Origin: Amycolatopsis oliviviridis
GTDB lineage: Bacteria; Actinomycetota; Actinomycetes; Mycobacteriales; Pseudonocardiaceae
Assembly: GCF_014654365.1 (NCBI RefSeq)
Contig: NZ_BNAY01000004.1
Span: forward strand, 665,154 to 729,153
DNA: 64,000 bases
Direction of reading: 5' to 3'
Of the stretch, positions 50,110-58,898 are shown piece after piece (position 1 is the stretch's first letter; each line of letters opens with the position of its first letter). A program made the position numbers and the translations under genes. The notes below the pieces were generated by a model. The model saw only the letters and a list, made by a program, of their open reading frames with translations, made no database searches and had not been told where the DNA came from.

Positions 50110-51786
50110 GTGAATCCTTCCACCGCGCAGGCCAGGGTGATCGTCGACGAACTCGTCCGCAACACCGTCTCGCACGTCGTCCTCTGCCCGGGCTCACGCA
50201 ACGCCCCGCTGTCGATCGCGCTCTACGACGCGGCGGCCGCCGGACGCCTTCAGCTGCACGTCCGCATCGACGAACGCGGCGCCGCCTTCCTCGCCCTTGG
50301 CATCGCCGCGCGCACCGGCCGTCCCGTCGCCGTGCTGTGCACCTCGGGCACCGCGGCCGCGAACTTCCACCCCGCCGTCCTGGAGGCCGACCGCGCGGGT
50401 GTCCCGTTGATCGTCCTGACCGCCGACCGCCCGCCCGAGCTGCGGGCCGCGGGCGCGAGCCAGGTCATCGACCAGCACCAGCTCTACGGCAACGCCATCC
50501 GCTACTTCGACGAGCTCGCCGTCGCCGAACGCCGCGCCGGGCAGAACTCGTACTGGCGCGGCCAGATCTGCCGCGCCTGGAACGCCGCGTACGGCGAATG
50601 GCGCTGCGGGCCGGTGCACTTGAACATCCCGTTCCGCGAGCCGCTCGTGCCGGAGATCGACGATGACGGCGAGTGGTACGAGTCACTCGAAGGGCGTCCC
50701 GACGGCGCTCGCTGGACCGAACTCCCCGACTTCGGCGCGCTTCCCTCGTTCGTGGTGCCCTCGGCCCGCCACGGCCTGGTCATCGCGTGCGACACCGGCG
50801 TGCAGGCCGCCAGCGAATGGGCCGAACTGCACGGCTGGCCGGTCGTCTCCGAGACCGGCGGCATCGGGCTGGCGGGCGCGACGGCGATCTCGTCCGGCGC
50901 GTGGCTGCTCGGCGTCGAGGAGTTCATCTCCCGGCACAAGCCCGAACAGGTCCTGTGCATCGGCAGGCCGACGGTGTTCCGGCAGGTCCAGCGGGTGCTG
51001 TCCGATCCCGGCGTCGAGGTGCTGCTGGTCCGGCCCGATTCGGACTGGCCCGCGCCCGCGCACAACGTCCGCCAGGTCGGCCAGTGGTTCGACGAGCCGA
51101 CCAAACCGGCCGATCCGGAGTGGCTCGCCAGCTGGCAGCGCGCGGACAAGGCGGCGTCGTCGGCGGTGACCGAAGCGCTGGCCGCCGAGCCGTGGCCGAG
51201 CGGGTTGCGCCTGGCCACCGAGCTGGTCGACGCGGTGCCCGAGGGGTCGTTGCTGGTCGTCGGCTCGTCCAATCCGACCCGTGACGTCGCGCTCGCCGGA
51301 CGGCTGCGGCCCGACGTCCTCGTGCACCGCAACCGCGGCGTCGCCGGGATCGACGGCATGGTGTCGACCGCGATCGGCGCCGCGACCGTCCACAGGGGAC
51401 ATTCGTACGCCCTGCTCGGCGACCTGACGTTCCTGCACGACGCGAGCGGTCTGCTGACCGGGCCCGCCGAACAACGCCCCGACTTGACGATCGTGGTCCT
51501 CAACGACGACGGCGGCGGCATCTTCTCCCTGCTGGAGCAGGGCGCGCCCGAGCACAACGCGAGTTTCGAGCGCGTTTTCGGGACGCCGCACGGCGCCGAT
51601 CTCGGCGCCCTGTGCGCCGGTTACCGCGTGCCGCATGTCGTCGCCGAGACGCTCACCGAGTTCCGCGAGGCGCTGAAGCCCGCGCCGGGTCTGCGGGTGG
51701 TGGAGGTCCGGGTGGACCGAACGCGCCATCGCGAGCTGCACGCGCGACTCCGTACGGCGGTTTCCTCCGCCGTACGCGCTGTCTAG
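50110..51786 (+). CDS. menD: SEPHCHC synthase (menaquinone pathway)
   Basis: A 558-residue ThDP enzyme joining 2-oxoglutarate and isochorismate. The N-terminal domain opens with NPSTAQARVIVDELVRNTVS, with ALGIAARTGRPVAVLCTSGT (substrate/ThDP region) and the catalytic Glu region. The C-terminal ThDP motif is LLGDLTFLHDASGLLTG through LNDDGGGIF. Length matches MenD. It is transcribed away from menB across a 57-bp promoter region and equals Rv0555. Confidence 0.95.
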   Translation: MNPSTAQARVIVDELVRNTVSHVVLCPGSRNAPLSIALYDAAAAGRLQLHVRIDERGAAFLALGIAARTGRPVAVLCTSGTAAANFHPAVLEADRAGVPLIVLTADRPPELRAAGASQVIDQHQLYGNAIRYFDELAVAERRAGQNSYWRGQICRAWNAAYGEWRCGPVHLNIPFREPLVPEIDDDGEWYESLEGRPDGARWTELPDFGALPSFVVPSARHGLVIACDTGVQAASEWAELHGWPVVSETGGIGLAGATAISSGAWLLGVEEFISRHKPEQVLCIGRPTVFRQVQRVLSDPGVEVLLVRPDSDWPAPAHNVRQVGQWFDEPTKPADPEWLASWQRADKAASSAVTEALAAEPWPSGLRLATELVDAVPEGSLLVVGSSNPTRDVALAGRLRPDVLVHRNRGVAGIDGMVSTAIGAATVHRGHSYALLGDLTFLHDASGLLTGPAEQRPDLTIVVLNDDGGGIFSLLEQGAPEHNASFERVFGTPHGADLGALCAGYRVPHVVAETLTEFREALKPAPGLRVVEVRVDRTRHRELHARLRTAVSSAVRAV

Positions 51787-51894
51787 GCGTTTCGCGTCTC
51801 AGTCCAGAGGGTAGGAACCCCTCCTTCGGACGTGTCTCGGTGATGATCATCTGGATAGTTTCGAGCGCGCTGACAAATCCTGGGAGGATTCGCA

Positions 51895-53415
51895 ATGCGC
51901 TTGAAGACTCGCGCCGGCTTCGCCGGATTGACTGCGGGCGTCGTCTCGGTGCTGCTCGCGAGCACCGCGGCGGCCGCGCCCGCACCCGGCTCGATCGGTA
52001 TCGGTGACCCGTACTATCCGCACGCCGGGAACGGCGGCTACGACGTCGGGCACTACGACCTCCGGCTGACCTACCAGCCCTCGACCGACCTGCTGTCCGG
52101 GGCGACGACGATCCTGCTCACCGCGACGCAGGACCTGTCCCGGTTCAACCTCGACTTCGGCCTGAAGGTGTCGAGCGTCCGGGTGAACAACCGGCCCGCG
52201 CAGTTCGCGACGTCGACCGACGGCACCGGTGAGCTGAGCGTCACCCCGGTCACCCCGCTGAAGAAGGGCCAGACGGCGACCGTCGTCGTGGCCTACGCGG
52301 ACACGCCGTCGAAGGTGAAGATCGACGGCTTCACCGCCTGGAAGAAGACCCCGGACGGCGCGCTCGCCGTCGACGAGCCGCAGAGCGCGGCCTGGTGGTT
52401 CCCGTCCAACGACCATCCGACCGACCTGGCCACTTACGACATCTCGGTCGAGGTCCCGAACGACGTCGCGGCGCTGTCGAACGGCACGCTCGTGCGCAAG
52501 ACGGTGCAGCGGCCGGGCTGGACGCGCTGGAACTGGCGCAGCACCAAACCGCAGGCGACGTATCTCACGTCGCTGGAGGTCGGCAAGTTCGAGGTGAACG
52601 AGCAGACCACGCCGGACGGCAAGCCGTTCATCACCGCCTACGGCGCGGACCTCGGCGAATCGCTCGGCGCGGCCAAGGCCAGCATCGAGCGGACGCCGGA
52701 GATCACCGAGTTCCTGGCCTCGAAGTTCGGGCCCTACCCGTTCGAGGCGCAGGGCGGCGTCGTCACCACCGGAATCACCTTCGCACTGGAGAACCAGACG
52801 CGGCCGGTGTACGGCGCCCGGGCGTTCCGGTCCGGCTCCAACACCTCGATCGTCGCGCACGAGCAGGCGCACCAGTGGTTCGGTGACAGCGTCACGCTCG
52901 GCAAGTGGAGCGACATCTGGCTGAACGAGGGCTTCGCCTCCTACGGCGAGTACCTGTGGTCGGAGGAGAGCGGCGAGGGCACGGCCGACGAACTCGCCCA
53001 GTACGTCTACGACTCGTTGCCGGCCGACTCCCCGTTCTGGCAGGTCCTGCCCGCCGATCCGGGCGCGGACAAGCAGTTCGACGCGGCCGTCTACAACCGC
53101 GGCGCGCTCGCGGTGCACGCGTTGCGCAAGGCTGTGGGCGACGACACGTTCTTCCGGATCCTGCAGACCTGGCAGCAGGTGAAGAAGAGCAAGTCGGCGG
53201 TGATCCCGGAGTTCATCGCGCTCGCGGAGAAGGTCTCGGGCAAGCCGCTGTACGACCTGTTCCAGACCTGGCTGTACACCAAGGGCAAGCCCGCGGTGGG
53301 TCCGAACGGGACGCCGCCTGCCGCGCTCAGGGCCGCTGTGGCACCGGTCGCACCCAAGTCCTACCCGCAGATCAAGGCGACCCATGAATTCCTCGCCGAG
53401 CGACACGCCCACTGA
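51895..53415 (+). CDS. Secreted M1 family zinc metallopeptidase
   Basis: A 506-residue aminopeptidase-like protein. The Sec signal is MRLKTRAGFAGLTAGVVSVL followed by LASTAAAAPAPG. The zinc site is HEQAHQWFGD (HExxH) with the third ligand 18 residues on in WLNEGFASYGE; the exopeptidase loop FALENQT stands for GAMEN. The protein is shorter than full M1 enzymes, stopping after the catalytic helical domain. It should act on peptides outside the cell. GGGAGGATT precedes the ATG, a clear ribosome binding site. Confidence 0.9.
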   Translation: MRLKTRAGFAGLTAGVVSVLLASTAAAAPAPGSIGIGDPYYPHAGNGGYDVGHYDLRLTYQPSTDLLSGATTILLTATQDLSRFNLDFGLKVSSVRVNNRPAQFATSTDGTGELSVTPVTPLKKGQTATVVVAYADTPSKVKIDGFTAWKKTPDGALAVDEPQSAAWWFPSNDHPTDLATYDISVEVPNDVAALSNGTLVRKTVQRPGWTRWNWRSTKPQATYLTSLEVGKFEVNEQTTPDGKPFITAYGADLGESLGAAKASIERTPEITEFLASKFGPYPFEAQGGVVTTGITFALENQTRPVYGARAFRSGSNTSIVAHEQAHQWFGDSVTLGKWSDIWLNEGFASYGEYLWSEESGEGTADELAQYVYDSLPADSPFWQVLPADPGADKQFDAAVYNRGALAVHALRKAVGDDTFFRILQTWQQVKKSKSAVIPEFIALAEKVSGKPLYDLFQTWLYTKGKPAVGPNGTPPAALRAAVAPVAPKSYPQIKATHEFLAERHAH

Positions 53416-53437
53416 CGGGTAGCGCTACGCTCGCGGC

Positions 53438-53881
53438 GTGACGGCCAAAGCGGAGCGGGTGAGGCGCATCGGGTGGTATGCCGCCCTCGTTGTCGCCTCA
53501 CTCGTCACCGTGCTCTGCGTCTCGCTGCTGTTCGCCGCGTTCCGCAACGACAGCGCGATCGAAGCGCAGCTCGGCCAGGCGACCGCACAGGTCGAGACCG
53601 TGTCGTTCGATCGGACGATCATCAACTACGCCACCCCCGACGGCATCATGCACAGCCCGTCCAACGGCGTGCTCTACCCGGCCGGGCTGGCCGCCGGGCA
53701 GCTGGTGAACATCGAGTACGACGCCGGCGACCCGGAACTCGCGCGGGTGGCCGGGCGCTCGGCGACGAACACGCTGCTGCCGCTGGGCAGCATGATCTTC
53801 TTCACCTGGGTGATCGCCGGGCCGCTGCTGTGGTGGATCCGGCGGCAGAACGTCCGGTCTCGCGCCGAGTCGTCCGTCTGA
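53438..53881 (+). CDS. DUF3592 membrane protein
   Basis: A 147-residue protein with transmembrane helices at each end (about 8-32 and 112-132) and an extracytoplasmic beta domain between them (VETVSFDRTIINYATPDGIM; VNIEYDAGDPELARVAGRS), the DUF3592 pattern. It matches the Rv0556 position between menD and the mannosyltransferase. The TGA stop forms part of the first unit of a repeat cluster. Confidence 0.82.
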   Translation: MTAKAERVRRIGWYAALVVASLVTVLCVSLLFAAFRNDSAIEAQLGQATAQVETVSFDRTIINYATPDGIMHSPSNGVLYPAGLAAGQLVNIEYDAGDPELARVAGRSATNTLLPLGSMIFFTWVIAGPLLWWIRRQNVRSRAESSV

Positions 53882-54055
53882 TCACGCGAGTCCCGCGTCT
53901 GATCACGTGTGTCGTCCATCCAGGCACGCGTGTCGTCCCTCTGATCACGCGAGCCGTCCGATGAGGCCCGCGGGCTCGCTGTGCGGAACCGGCGATCACG
54001 CGTGATCAGAAGGCGATCACGCGTGATTGAAGGCGGGGCTCGCGTGATCGGAGGG
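53878..54055. repeat. Cluster of GATCACGCG(T/A)G units in a convergent junction
   Basis: Direct units like CTGATCACGCGAG(C/T)C recur at about 20-bp spacing in the first half. The second half holds inverted forms, GGCGATCACGCGTGATCAGAA and CTCGCGTGATCGGAGG. GATCACGCGTGATC is itself palindromic. The unit resembles the one at 17341-17480. The cluster fills the whole gap between the DUF3592 and inositol phosphatase genes. Confidence 0.7.
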
Positions 54056-54060
54056 CGAAC

Positions 54061-54891
54061 TCAGCCGACTGACTCTCGCCACCAGCCCAGCACCTCGTCG
54101 GCCACTCCCGGAGCAGCCACCAACAGCGCGTCGGAGGGCAGCGCCGCGTCTTCCCCGTGCCGGTCCAGCACCACGGCGCCCGCCTCGATGGCCAGCGCGA
54201 CCGAGCCGGCGACGTCCCATTCGCGGTAGCTGTGCAGCACCGCGGCGGCCGCGTGTCCCAGCGCGACCTGCGCGATCGCCAGCGCGGCCGAGCCGAGCAC
54301 CCGGACCCCGGCGTGCGCGGCGGCGGCCCGTTCGATGAACTGGCCCATCCCCGGCCAGACACCCTTGCGCGTGAGTTCCGTGCAGACGATCGCCCCGGCG
54401 GTCCCGCGGCGGTCGGTGAGCGTGATCGGCTTCCCGTTCGCCCGAGCGCCGCGGCCGCGCGCGGCGGCGTAGATCTGGGCCCGGTACGGGTCCGCGACCA
54501 CGCCCACCACCGGCCCCGAAGCGTCGATCAGGGCGAGGCTGTACGCGCACCAGGGGACCCCGGCGACGTAGTTCGCGGTGCCGTCGACCGGGTCGACCAC
54601 CCAGCGGTATTCGGCGACGTCGGCGCCGTGGTCGGCGCCGAATTCACCGCCGACGACGGGGATGCCGGGGAACTCGGCGGTCAGCACGCGGCGGGTGTGG
54701 CGTTCGAGGATCCGGTCCGTGTCGGTGACCCAATCGAAGGGTGAGTCCTTCGGATCGGGCTGGGCACCACGGCCCGCGGTCGCGGTGATCACGTCGGTCG
54801 CGTCGTTGGCCAGCCGCCCGGCCACTTCGAGGGCCCTCGACAACAGCCCGGGCTCGACTGGCTGAGGCGGCCTTGACGACAGGAGGGTCAT
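54061..54891 (-). CDS. Inositol monophosphatase family protein
   Basis: A 276-residue Mg-dependent phosphatase. The metal-binding motifs are Glu in VGGEFG, WVVDPVDGTANYVAG (DPxDGT), and the C-terminal WDVAGSVALAIEAGA (WDxAG). It may hydrolyse inositol phosphates for mycothiol or phosphatidylinositol synthesis, or histidinol phosphate. It is transcribed away from the mannosyltransferase gene. Two substrate classes cannot be separated by motif alone. Confidence 0.85.
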   Translation of the reverse strand: MTLLSSRPPQPVEPGLLSRALEVAGRLANDATDVITATAGRGAQPDPKDSPFDWVTDTDRILERHTRRVLTAEFPGIPVVGGEFGADHGADVAEYRWVVDPVDGTANYVAGVPWCAYSLALIDASGPVVGVVADPYRAQIYAAARGRGARANGKPITLTDRRGTAGAIVCTELTRKGVWPGMGQFIERAAAAHAGVRVLGSAALAIAQVALGHAAAAVLHSYREWDVAGSVALAIEAGAVVLDRHGEDAALPSDALLVAAPGVADEVLGWWRESVG

Positions 54892-55002
54892 GCCTGCCTA
54901 GTGTGGCCGAAACTGGTTTACGGAACACGACCTTGAGATGACATGTCGTCTGTTCCGTTTTTGTTGGCGTGGGCGTCACAACCGGATGCGAAAGTGATCG
55001 TC

Positions 55003-56121
55003 GTGCGAGTCGCGATAGTCACCGAAAGTTTCCTGCCCCAGGTGAACGGCGTGACCAACTCCGTGCTCCGCGTCGTGGAACACCTCCGCGACCGCGCGCA
55101 CGACGTGCTGATCATCGCCCCGGGGCCGGGTCCCGGGGAGTACCTCGGCGCCCCGGTCGTGCGTATCCCCGCCCTCGACTTCCCCGGCGTGAACTCGCTC
55201 CCGGTCGGCGTGCCGACCAGGACGGTGCTCACCGCGCTGGCCGATTTCGGGCCGGACGTGGTGCACCTGGCGTCCCCGTTCGTGGTCGGCGCCCGCGGGC
55301 TCGCCGCGGCGAGACGGCTGCGGGTGCCGTGTGTCGCGGTGTACCAGACCGACATCGCCGGTTTCGCCGCCGCGTACGGCTTCGGCCTCGCCGCCCGCGC
55401 GGCTTGGCGCTGGGTACGCCGCCTGCATTCGCGCGCCGACCGCACGCTCGCGCCGTCGTCGGATTCGATGGAACAGCTGAAACTGCACGGGATCCCGCGG
55501 GTGCACCGCTGGGCGCGGGGCGTCGACATCGAGCGGTTCTCGCCGTCCCACGCCGATCCGGCGTTGCGCGCCGAGCTGGCCCCGAACGGTGAACTGCTGG
55601 TCGGGTTCGTCGGCAGGCTCGCGCCCGAAAAGGAGGTCGAGCGGCTGACCGCGCTCGCCGGGGTCGACGGGATCCGCGTGGTCGTCGTCGGTGACGGGCC
55701 GGAACTGCCGATGCTGCGCGAACGCATCCCGGGCGCGGCGTTCCTCGGCGCTCGATACGGCGAAGAGCTTTCCGCCGCGTACGCGAGCCTCGACGTCTTC
55801 GTCCACACAGGACCGCACGAGACGTTCTGCCAGGCCATCCAGGAGGCGATGGCGTCCGGGCTCCCGGTGCTCGCCCCGGACGCGGGCGGCCCGAAGGACC
55901 TGGTCCTGCCCGGCCGCACCGGTTACCTGCTGCCCGCCGACCGAGCCGGGTTCGCGACGGCGCTGGTGGAGAAGGTGAACGACCTGCGCGACGACGCGTT
56001 GCGCGCCAGGCTGGGGGAGAAGGCGCGCAAGGTGGTGCTGGGCCGGACCTGGCCCGCGGTCTGCCGGGAACTGGTCGGCCACTACGAGGCCGTCCAGGGC
56101 AAAGTCGCTCGCGCGGCCTGA
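55003..56121 (+). CDS. mgtA: GDP-mannose-dependent alpha-mannosyltransferase
   Basis: A 372-residue GT4 enzyme closely like M. tuberculosis MgtA (Rv0557), which adds mannose to a glycolipid for lipomannan-like polymers. The start VRVAIVTESFLPQVNGVTNS aligns with that family, so GTG 55003 is chosen over ATG 54943, which adds 20 unrelated residues. The acceptor loop is conserved; GFVGRLAPEKEVERL binds the nucleotide and ETFCQAIQEAMASGLP is the EX7E motif. A second GT gene follows 3 bp later. Confidence 0.88.
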   Translation: MRVAIVTESFLPQVNGVTNSVLRVVEHLRDRAHDVLIIAPGPGPGEYLGAPVVRIPALDFPGVNSLPVGVPTRTVLTALADFGPDVVHLASPFVVGARGLAAARRLRVPCVAVYQTDIAGFAAAYGFGLAARAAWRWVRRLHSRADRTLAPSSDSMEQLKLHGIPRVHRWARGVDIERFSPSHADPALRAELAPNGELLVGFVGRLAPEKEVERLTALAGVDGIRVVVVGDGPELPMLRERIPGAAFLGARYGEELSAAYASLDVFVHTGPHETFCQAIQEAMASGLPVLAPDAGGPKDLVLPGRTGYLLPADRAGFATALVEKVNDLRDDALRARLGEKARKVVLGRTWPAVCRELVGHYEAVQGKVARAA

Positions 56122-56124
56122 CCC

Positions 56125-57228
56125 GTGCACATCGTGCAGCTCGCCAACTTCTACGGGCCACGCTCGGGCGGGCTGCGGACGGCGCTGCACCATCTCGGCG
56201 CCGGTTACGTGGCCAGCGGACATCAGGTGACCCTCGTGGTGCCGGGGCAGCGCTACGCGGACGAGGCGCTGCCTTCGGGCGTCCGCCGGTTTTCTCTTCC
56301 GGCACCGCAGATCCCGGGCACGGGCGGCTACCGTGCGGTCGATCCGCACCGGGTCCGCGCGGTGCTGAACCGCCTCGAACCGGACAGACTGGAAGTGTCC
56401 GACAGGCTCACGCTGCGCGGTATGGGCGTCTGGGCGCGGCGCAACGGCGTGCCCAGCATGGTGATCTCGCACGAACGGCTGGACAGGCTGCTGGAGCAGT
56501 TCCTGATGCCGGAGCCCGTCGCGCGGCGCGTCGCGGACGTCGCGAACCGGCGGATGGCGCGGGGCTACGACACGGTCGTCTGCACGACGGCGTTCGCCCG
56601 CGCGGAGTTCGACCGGATCGCCGCGCCGAACGTGCGGCGCGTCCCGCTCGGTGTCGACCTCACGACGTTCGCCCCGGCCCGGCGCGACGACGGCTGGCGG
56701 CACACGCTGTCCGGGAACGCGGACGCGCTGCTCGTCCACTGTGGACGCCTGTCGCCGGAGAAACACGTCGAGCGCAGTGTGGACACCGTCGCCGAGCTGA
56801 CCGAGGCGGGGCATCGCGTCCGGCTCGTGATCGCGGGCGACGGGCCCCGGCGGCGGGCGCTGGAACGGCGGGCGCGCGGGCTCCCGGTGACCTTCCTCGG
56901 CTTCCTCTCCGGACGTGGCGACGTCGCGCGCCTGCTGGCCAGCGCCGACGTCTCGCTCGCGCCCGGTCCACATGAGACGTTCGGGCTGGCGGCGCTGGAG
57001 GCGCTCGCCTCGGGCACGCCGGTGGTGGTCTCGGCGTCGTCGGCGCTGCGGGAGATCGTGCGTCCCGGCTGCGGTGAGGCCGTCGACGATCGCGCCCCGG
57101 CGTTCGCGGGCGCGGTCACAGATCTGCTGGAGTGCCCCGAGGACACGCGACGGGCGGCGGCGCGGGCGCGAGCGGAGGATTTCGCCTGGCCGCGATCGGT
57201 CGAAGGAATGCTCTCCGCACTCAAGTGA
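56125..57228 (+). CDS. GT4-family glycosyltransferase
   Basis: A 367-residue GT-B protein. The N-terminal loop FYGPRSGGLRTALHHLG binds the acceptor; HCGRLSPEKHVERSVDTV and ETFGLAALEALASGTP (EX7E) bind the nucleotide sugar. It is paralogous in plan to the mgtA product and starts 3 bp after it, so the two probably act on one glycolipid or polymer. M. tuberculosis has no gene here. Donor sugar not determinable. Confidence 0.85.
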   Translation: MHIVQLANFYGPRSGGLRTALHHLGAGYVASGHQVTLVVPGQRYADEALPSGVRRFSLPAPQIPGTGGYRAVDPHRVRAVLNRLEPDRLEVSDRLTLRGMGVWARRNGVPSMVISHERLDRLLEQFLMPEPVARRVADVANRRMARGYDTVVCTTAFARAEFDRIAAPNVRRVPLGVDLTTFAPARRDDGWRHTLSGNADALLVHCGRLSPEKHVERSVDTVAELTEAGHRVRLVIAGDGPRRRALERRARGLPVTFLGFLSGRGDVARLLASADVSLAPGPHETFGLAALEALASGTPVVVSASSALREIVRPGCGEAVDDRAPAFAGAVTDLLECPEDTRRAAARARAEDFAWPRSVEGMLSALK

Positions 57229-57353
57229 TCTCCATCCATGCCCCCGCCACCACCCTCAACGGAGGAGCTTCGCTCCCAGGCCTGATCATTTGTATCTTCT
57301 TTGTACAACCGGCATTCATCGTCCCCTCACGCCATCGAGCGAGAGGACGGCAC

Positions 57354-58124
57354 GTGAGGTTCGAAGTACTGGGAACGTTCAGCATCTCTTCGGGTTCGCG
57401 GTCGGTCCCGCTGCACGGCCGGATGAGAAGAACGCTTCTCGGCGTGCTGCTGGTCCGCGCGAACACCTACGTTCCGGTGAACGTGCTCACCGAGGCACTG
57501 TGGGAGAGCCGGTGGGAGCCCCGGGCGGTGCCGAAGCTGCACTGGCACGTCCACAAGCTGCGGCAGGCCCTGCCCGAAGGCGACCGGCTCGGGTTCGACA
57601 ACGGCGGTTACCGGCTGGAGGTCCACCCTGGCGAACTCGACGTCGAGACCTTCGAGACGCTCGGGAGCCAGGCGCTCAAGTCCGCGGACCCCGCGCAGCG
57701 CGTCTCCCTGATCCGGCAGGCCCTCACGCACTGGCACGGCGCGCCCTACGACGGCTTGGACGTCCCGCTGCTTTCGGACGAGACCATGCGCCTCTCGGAG
57801 CACCGCCTGGTCCTGCTCGAAGAGCTCTACCAGGCCGAACTGACCCTCGGGCGGCACGCGAGCGCGGCCCTCGAACTGGCGGATCTGGTGCGGCGGCATC
57901 CGTTGCGGCAGCGTGCCCAGTACCTCCTGATGGACGCTCTTTGGCGGGCCGGGCGCACGTCCGAAGCGCTGGCGGCGTACCGGCGGGCGCGCCGGTTCTC
58001 GGTCGACCATCTCGGCCTCGAACCGGGGCCGGAACTGCGGTCGCTGGAGCGGAGGATCCTCGCCGGCGAGGTCGCGGGGGCCGGTGCGCACCGTGCCCCG
58101 GCGTTGCTTCACCGGACCAGGTGA
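57354..58124 (+). CDS. SARP-type (AfsR/BTAD) transcriptional regulator
   Basis: A 256-residue regulator of the small SARP form: an OmpR-like winged helix (VRFEVLGTFSIS; RTLLGVLLVRANTYVPVNVL; KLHWHVHKLRQALP), then a bacterial transcriptional activation domain (about 98-245, ending VDHLGLEPGPELRSLERRIL). These usually activate secondary-metabolite clusters, but none is visible here. GAGAGGAC precedes the GTG start at 57354. Target genes may be distant or be the adjacent glycosyltransferase or menaquinone genes. Confidence 0.85.
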   Translation: MRFEVLGTFSISSGSRSVPLHGRMRRTLLGVLLVRANTYVPVNVLTEALWESRWEPRAVPKLHWHVHKLRQALPEGDRLGFDNGGYRLEVHPGELDVETFETLGSQALKSADPAQRVSLIRQALTHWHGAPYDGLDVPLLSDETMRLSEHRLVLLEELYQAELTLGRHASAALELADLVRRHPLRQRAQYLLMDALWRAGRTSEALAAYRRARRFSVDHLGLEPGPELRSLERRILAGEVAGAGAHRAPALLHRTR

Positions 58125-58193
58125 CCCTACGGGGCGTCGCTTTGCTCCCGCTTGGCCGAAGTGTCTCAGCGGCGGCGAGTTACTGTTCGGGGT

Positions 58194-58898
58194 ATGTCCC
58201 GAGCGAGTCTTGACAAGGATCCGCACGAAGTCGCCGCCATGTTCGACGACGTCGCGGACGGCTACGACCGCGCGAATTCGTTCATGACCTTCGGCTTCGA
58301 CCGCCGCTGGCGCACCATCACCGCACGGGTGCTGGACGCCAAACGCGGCGAGAAGGTGCTGGACCTCGCGGCGGGCACCGGCGTGTCCACCGTCGAGTAC
58401 GCGCGCAACGGCGCGTGGTGCCTCGCCGCGGACTTCTCGGTCGGCATGCTCAAGGCGGGCAGGCATCGCGGCGTCCCGATGGTGGCCGCCGACGCGTTGA
58501 AGCTGCCGTTCGCCGACGGCAGCTTCGACGCGGTGACCATCTCGCTCGCGCTGCGGAACTTCGTCGACACCAAGGCCGCGCTCACCGAGATCGCGCGGGT
58601 GGTCAAACCGGGTGGCCGCCTGGTGATCTGCGAGGTGTCGACGCCCACATTCCCGCCGATCCGGTTCCTGCACCGCAAGTTCATCCTGCGGCTGCTCACC
58701 TGGGTCGGCAGCCGGACCTCATCGAACCCCGAGGCGTACTCCTACCTGGCCGAATCCATGCTGGCGTGGCCGGATCAGCGGACGCTGGGGGAGATCATCG
58801 CGAGCGCGGGCTGGACCGAGGTGGAGTGGCTGAACCTCACGTTCGGCGTCGTCGCCATCCACCGTGCCAAAAAGCCCTCCGTAAACTCGCGGCCATGA
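58194..58898 (+). CDS. menG: Demethylmenaquinone methyltransferase
   Basis: A 234-residue UbiE/MenG enzyme making menaquinone with SAM. It contains the UbiE signature MFDDVADGYDRANSFMTFG, SAM motif VLDLAAGTGVSTVEYAR, and the second signature RVVKPGGRLVICEVSTP. ATG 58194 begins the conserved sequence; the longer frame adds 14 residues. The stop overlaps the menJ start (ATGA). Equivalent to Rv0558. Confidence 0.93.
   Translation: MSRASLDKDPHEVAAMFDDVADGYDRANSFMTFGFDRRWRTITARVLDAKRGEKVLDLAAGTGVSTVEYARNGAWCLAADFSVGMLKAGRHRGVPMVAADALKLPFADGSFDAVTISLALRNFVDTKAALTEIARVVKPGGRLVICEVSTPTFPPIRFLHRKFILRLLTWVGSRTSSNPEAYSYLAESMLAWPDQRTLGEIIASAGWTEVEWLNLTFGVVAIHRAKKPSVNSRP

Noticed and set aside
54976..56973. 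665-codon open frame on the minus strand
   Set aside because: Antisense to both glycosyltransferase genes, which carry clear EX7E motifs; the opposite frame has none.
57354..58124. Edge of an antibiotic biosynthetic cluster
   Set aside because: The SARP gene stands alone; no polyketide, peptide synthetase or tailoring genes occur on either side.
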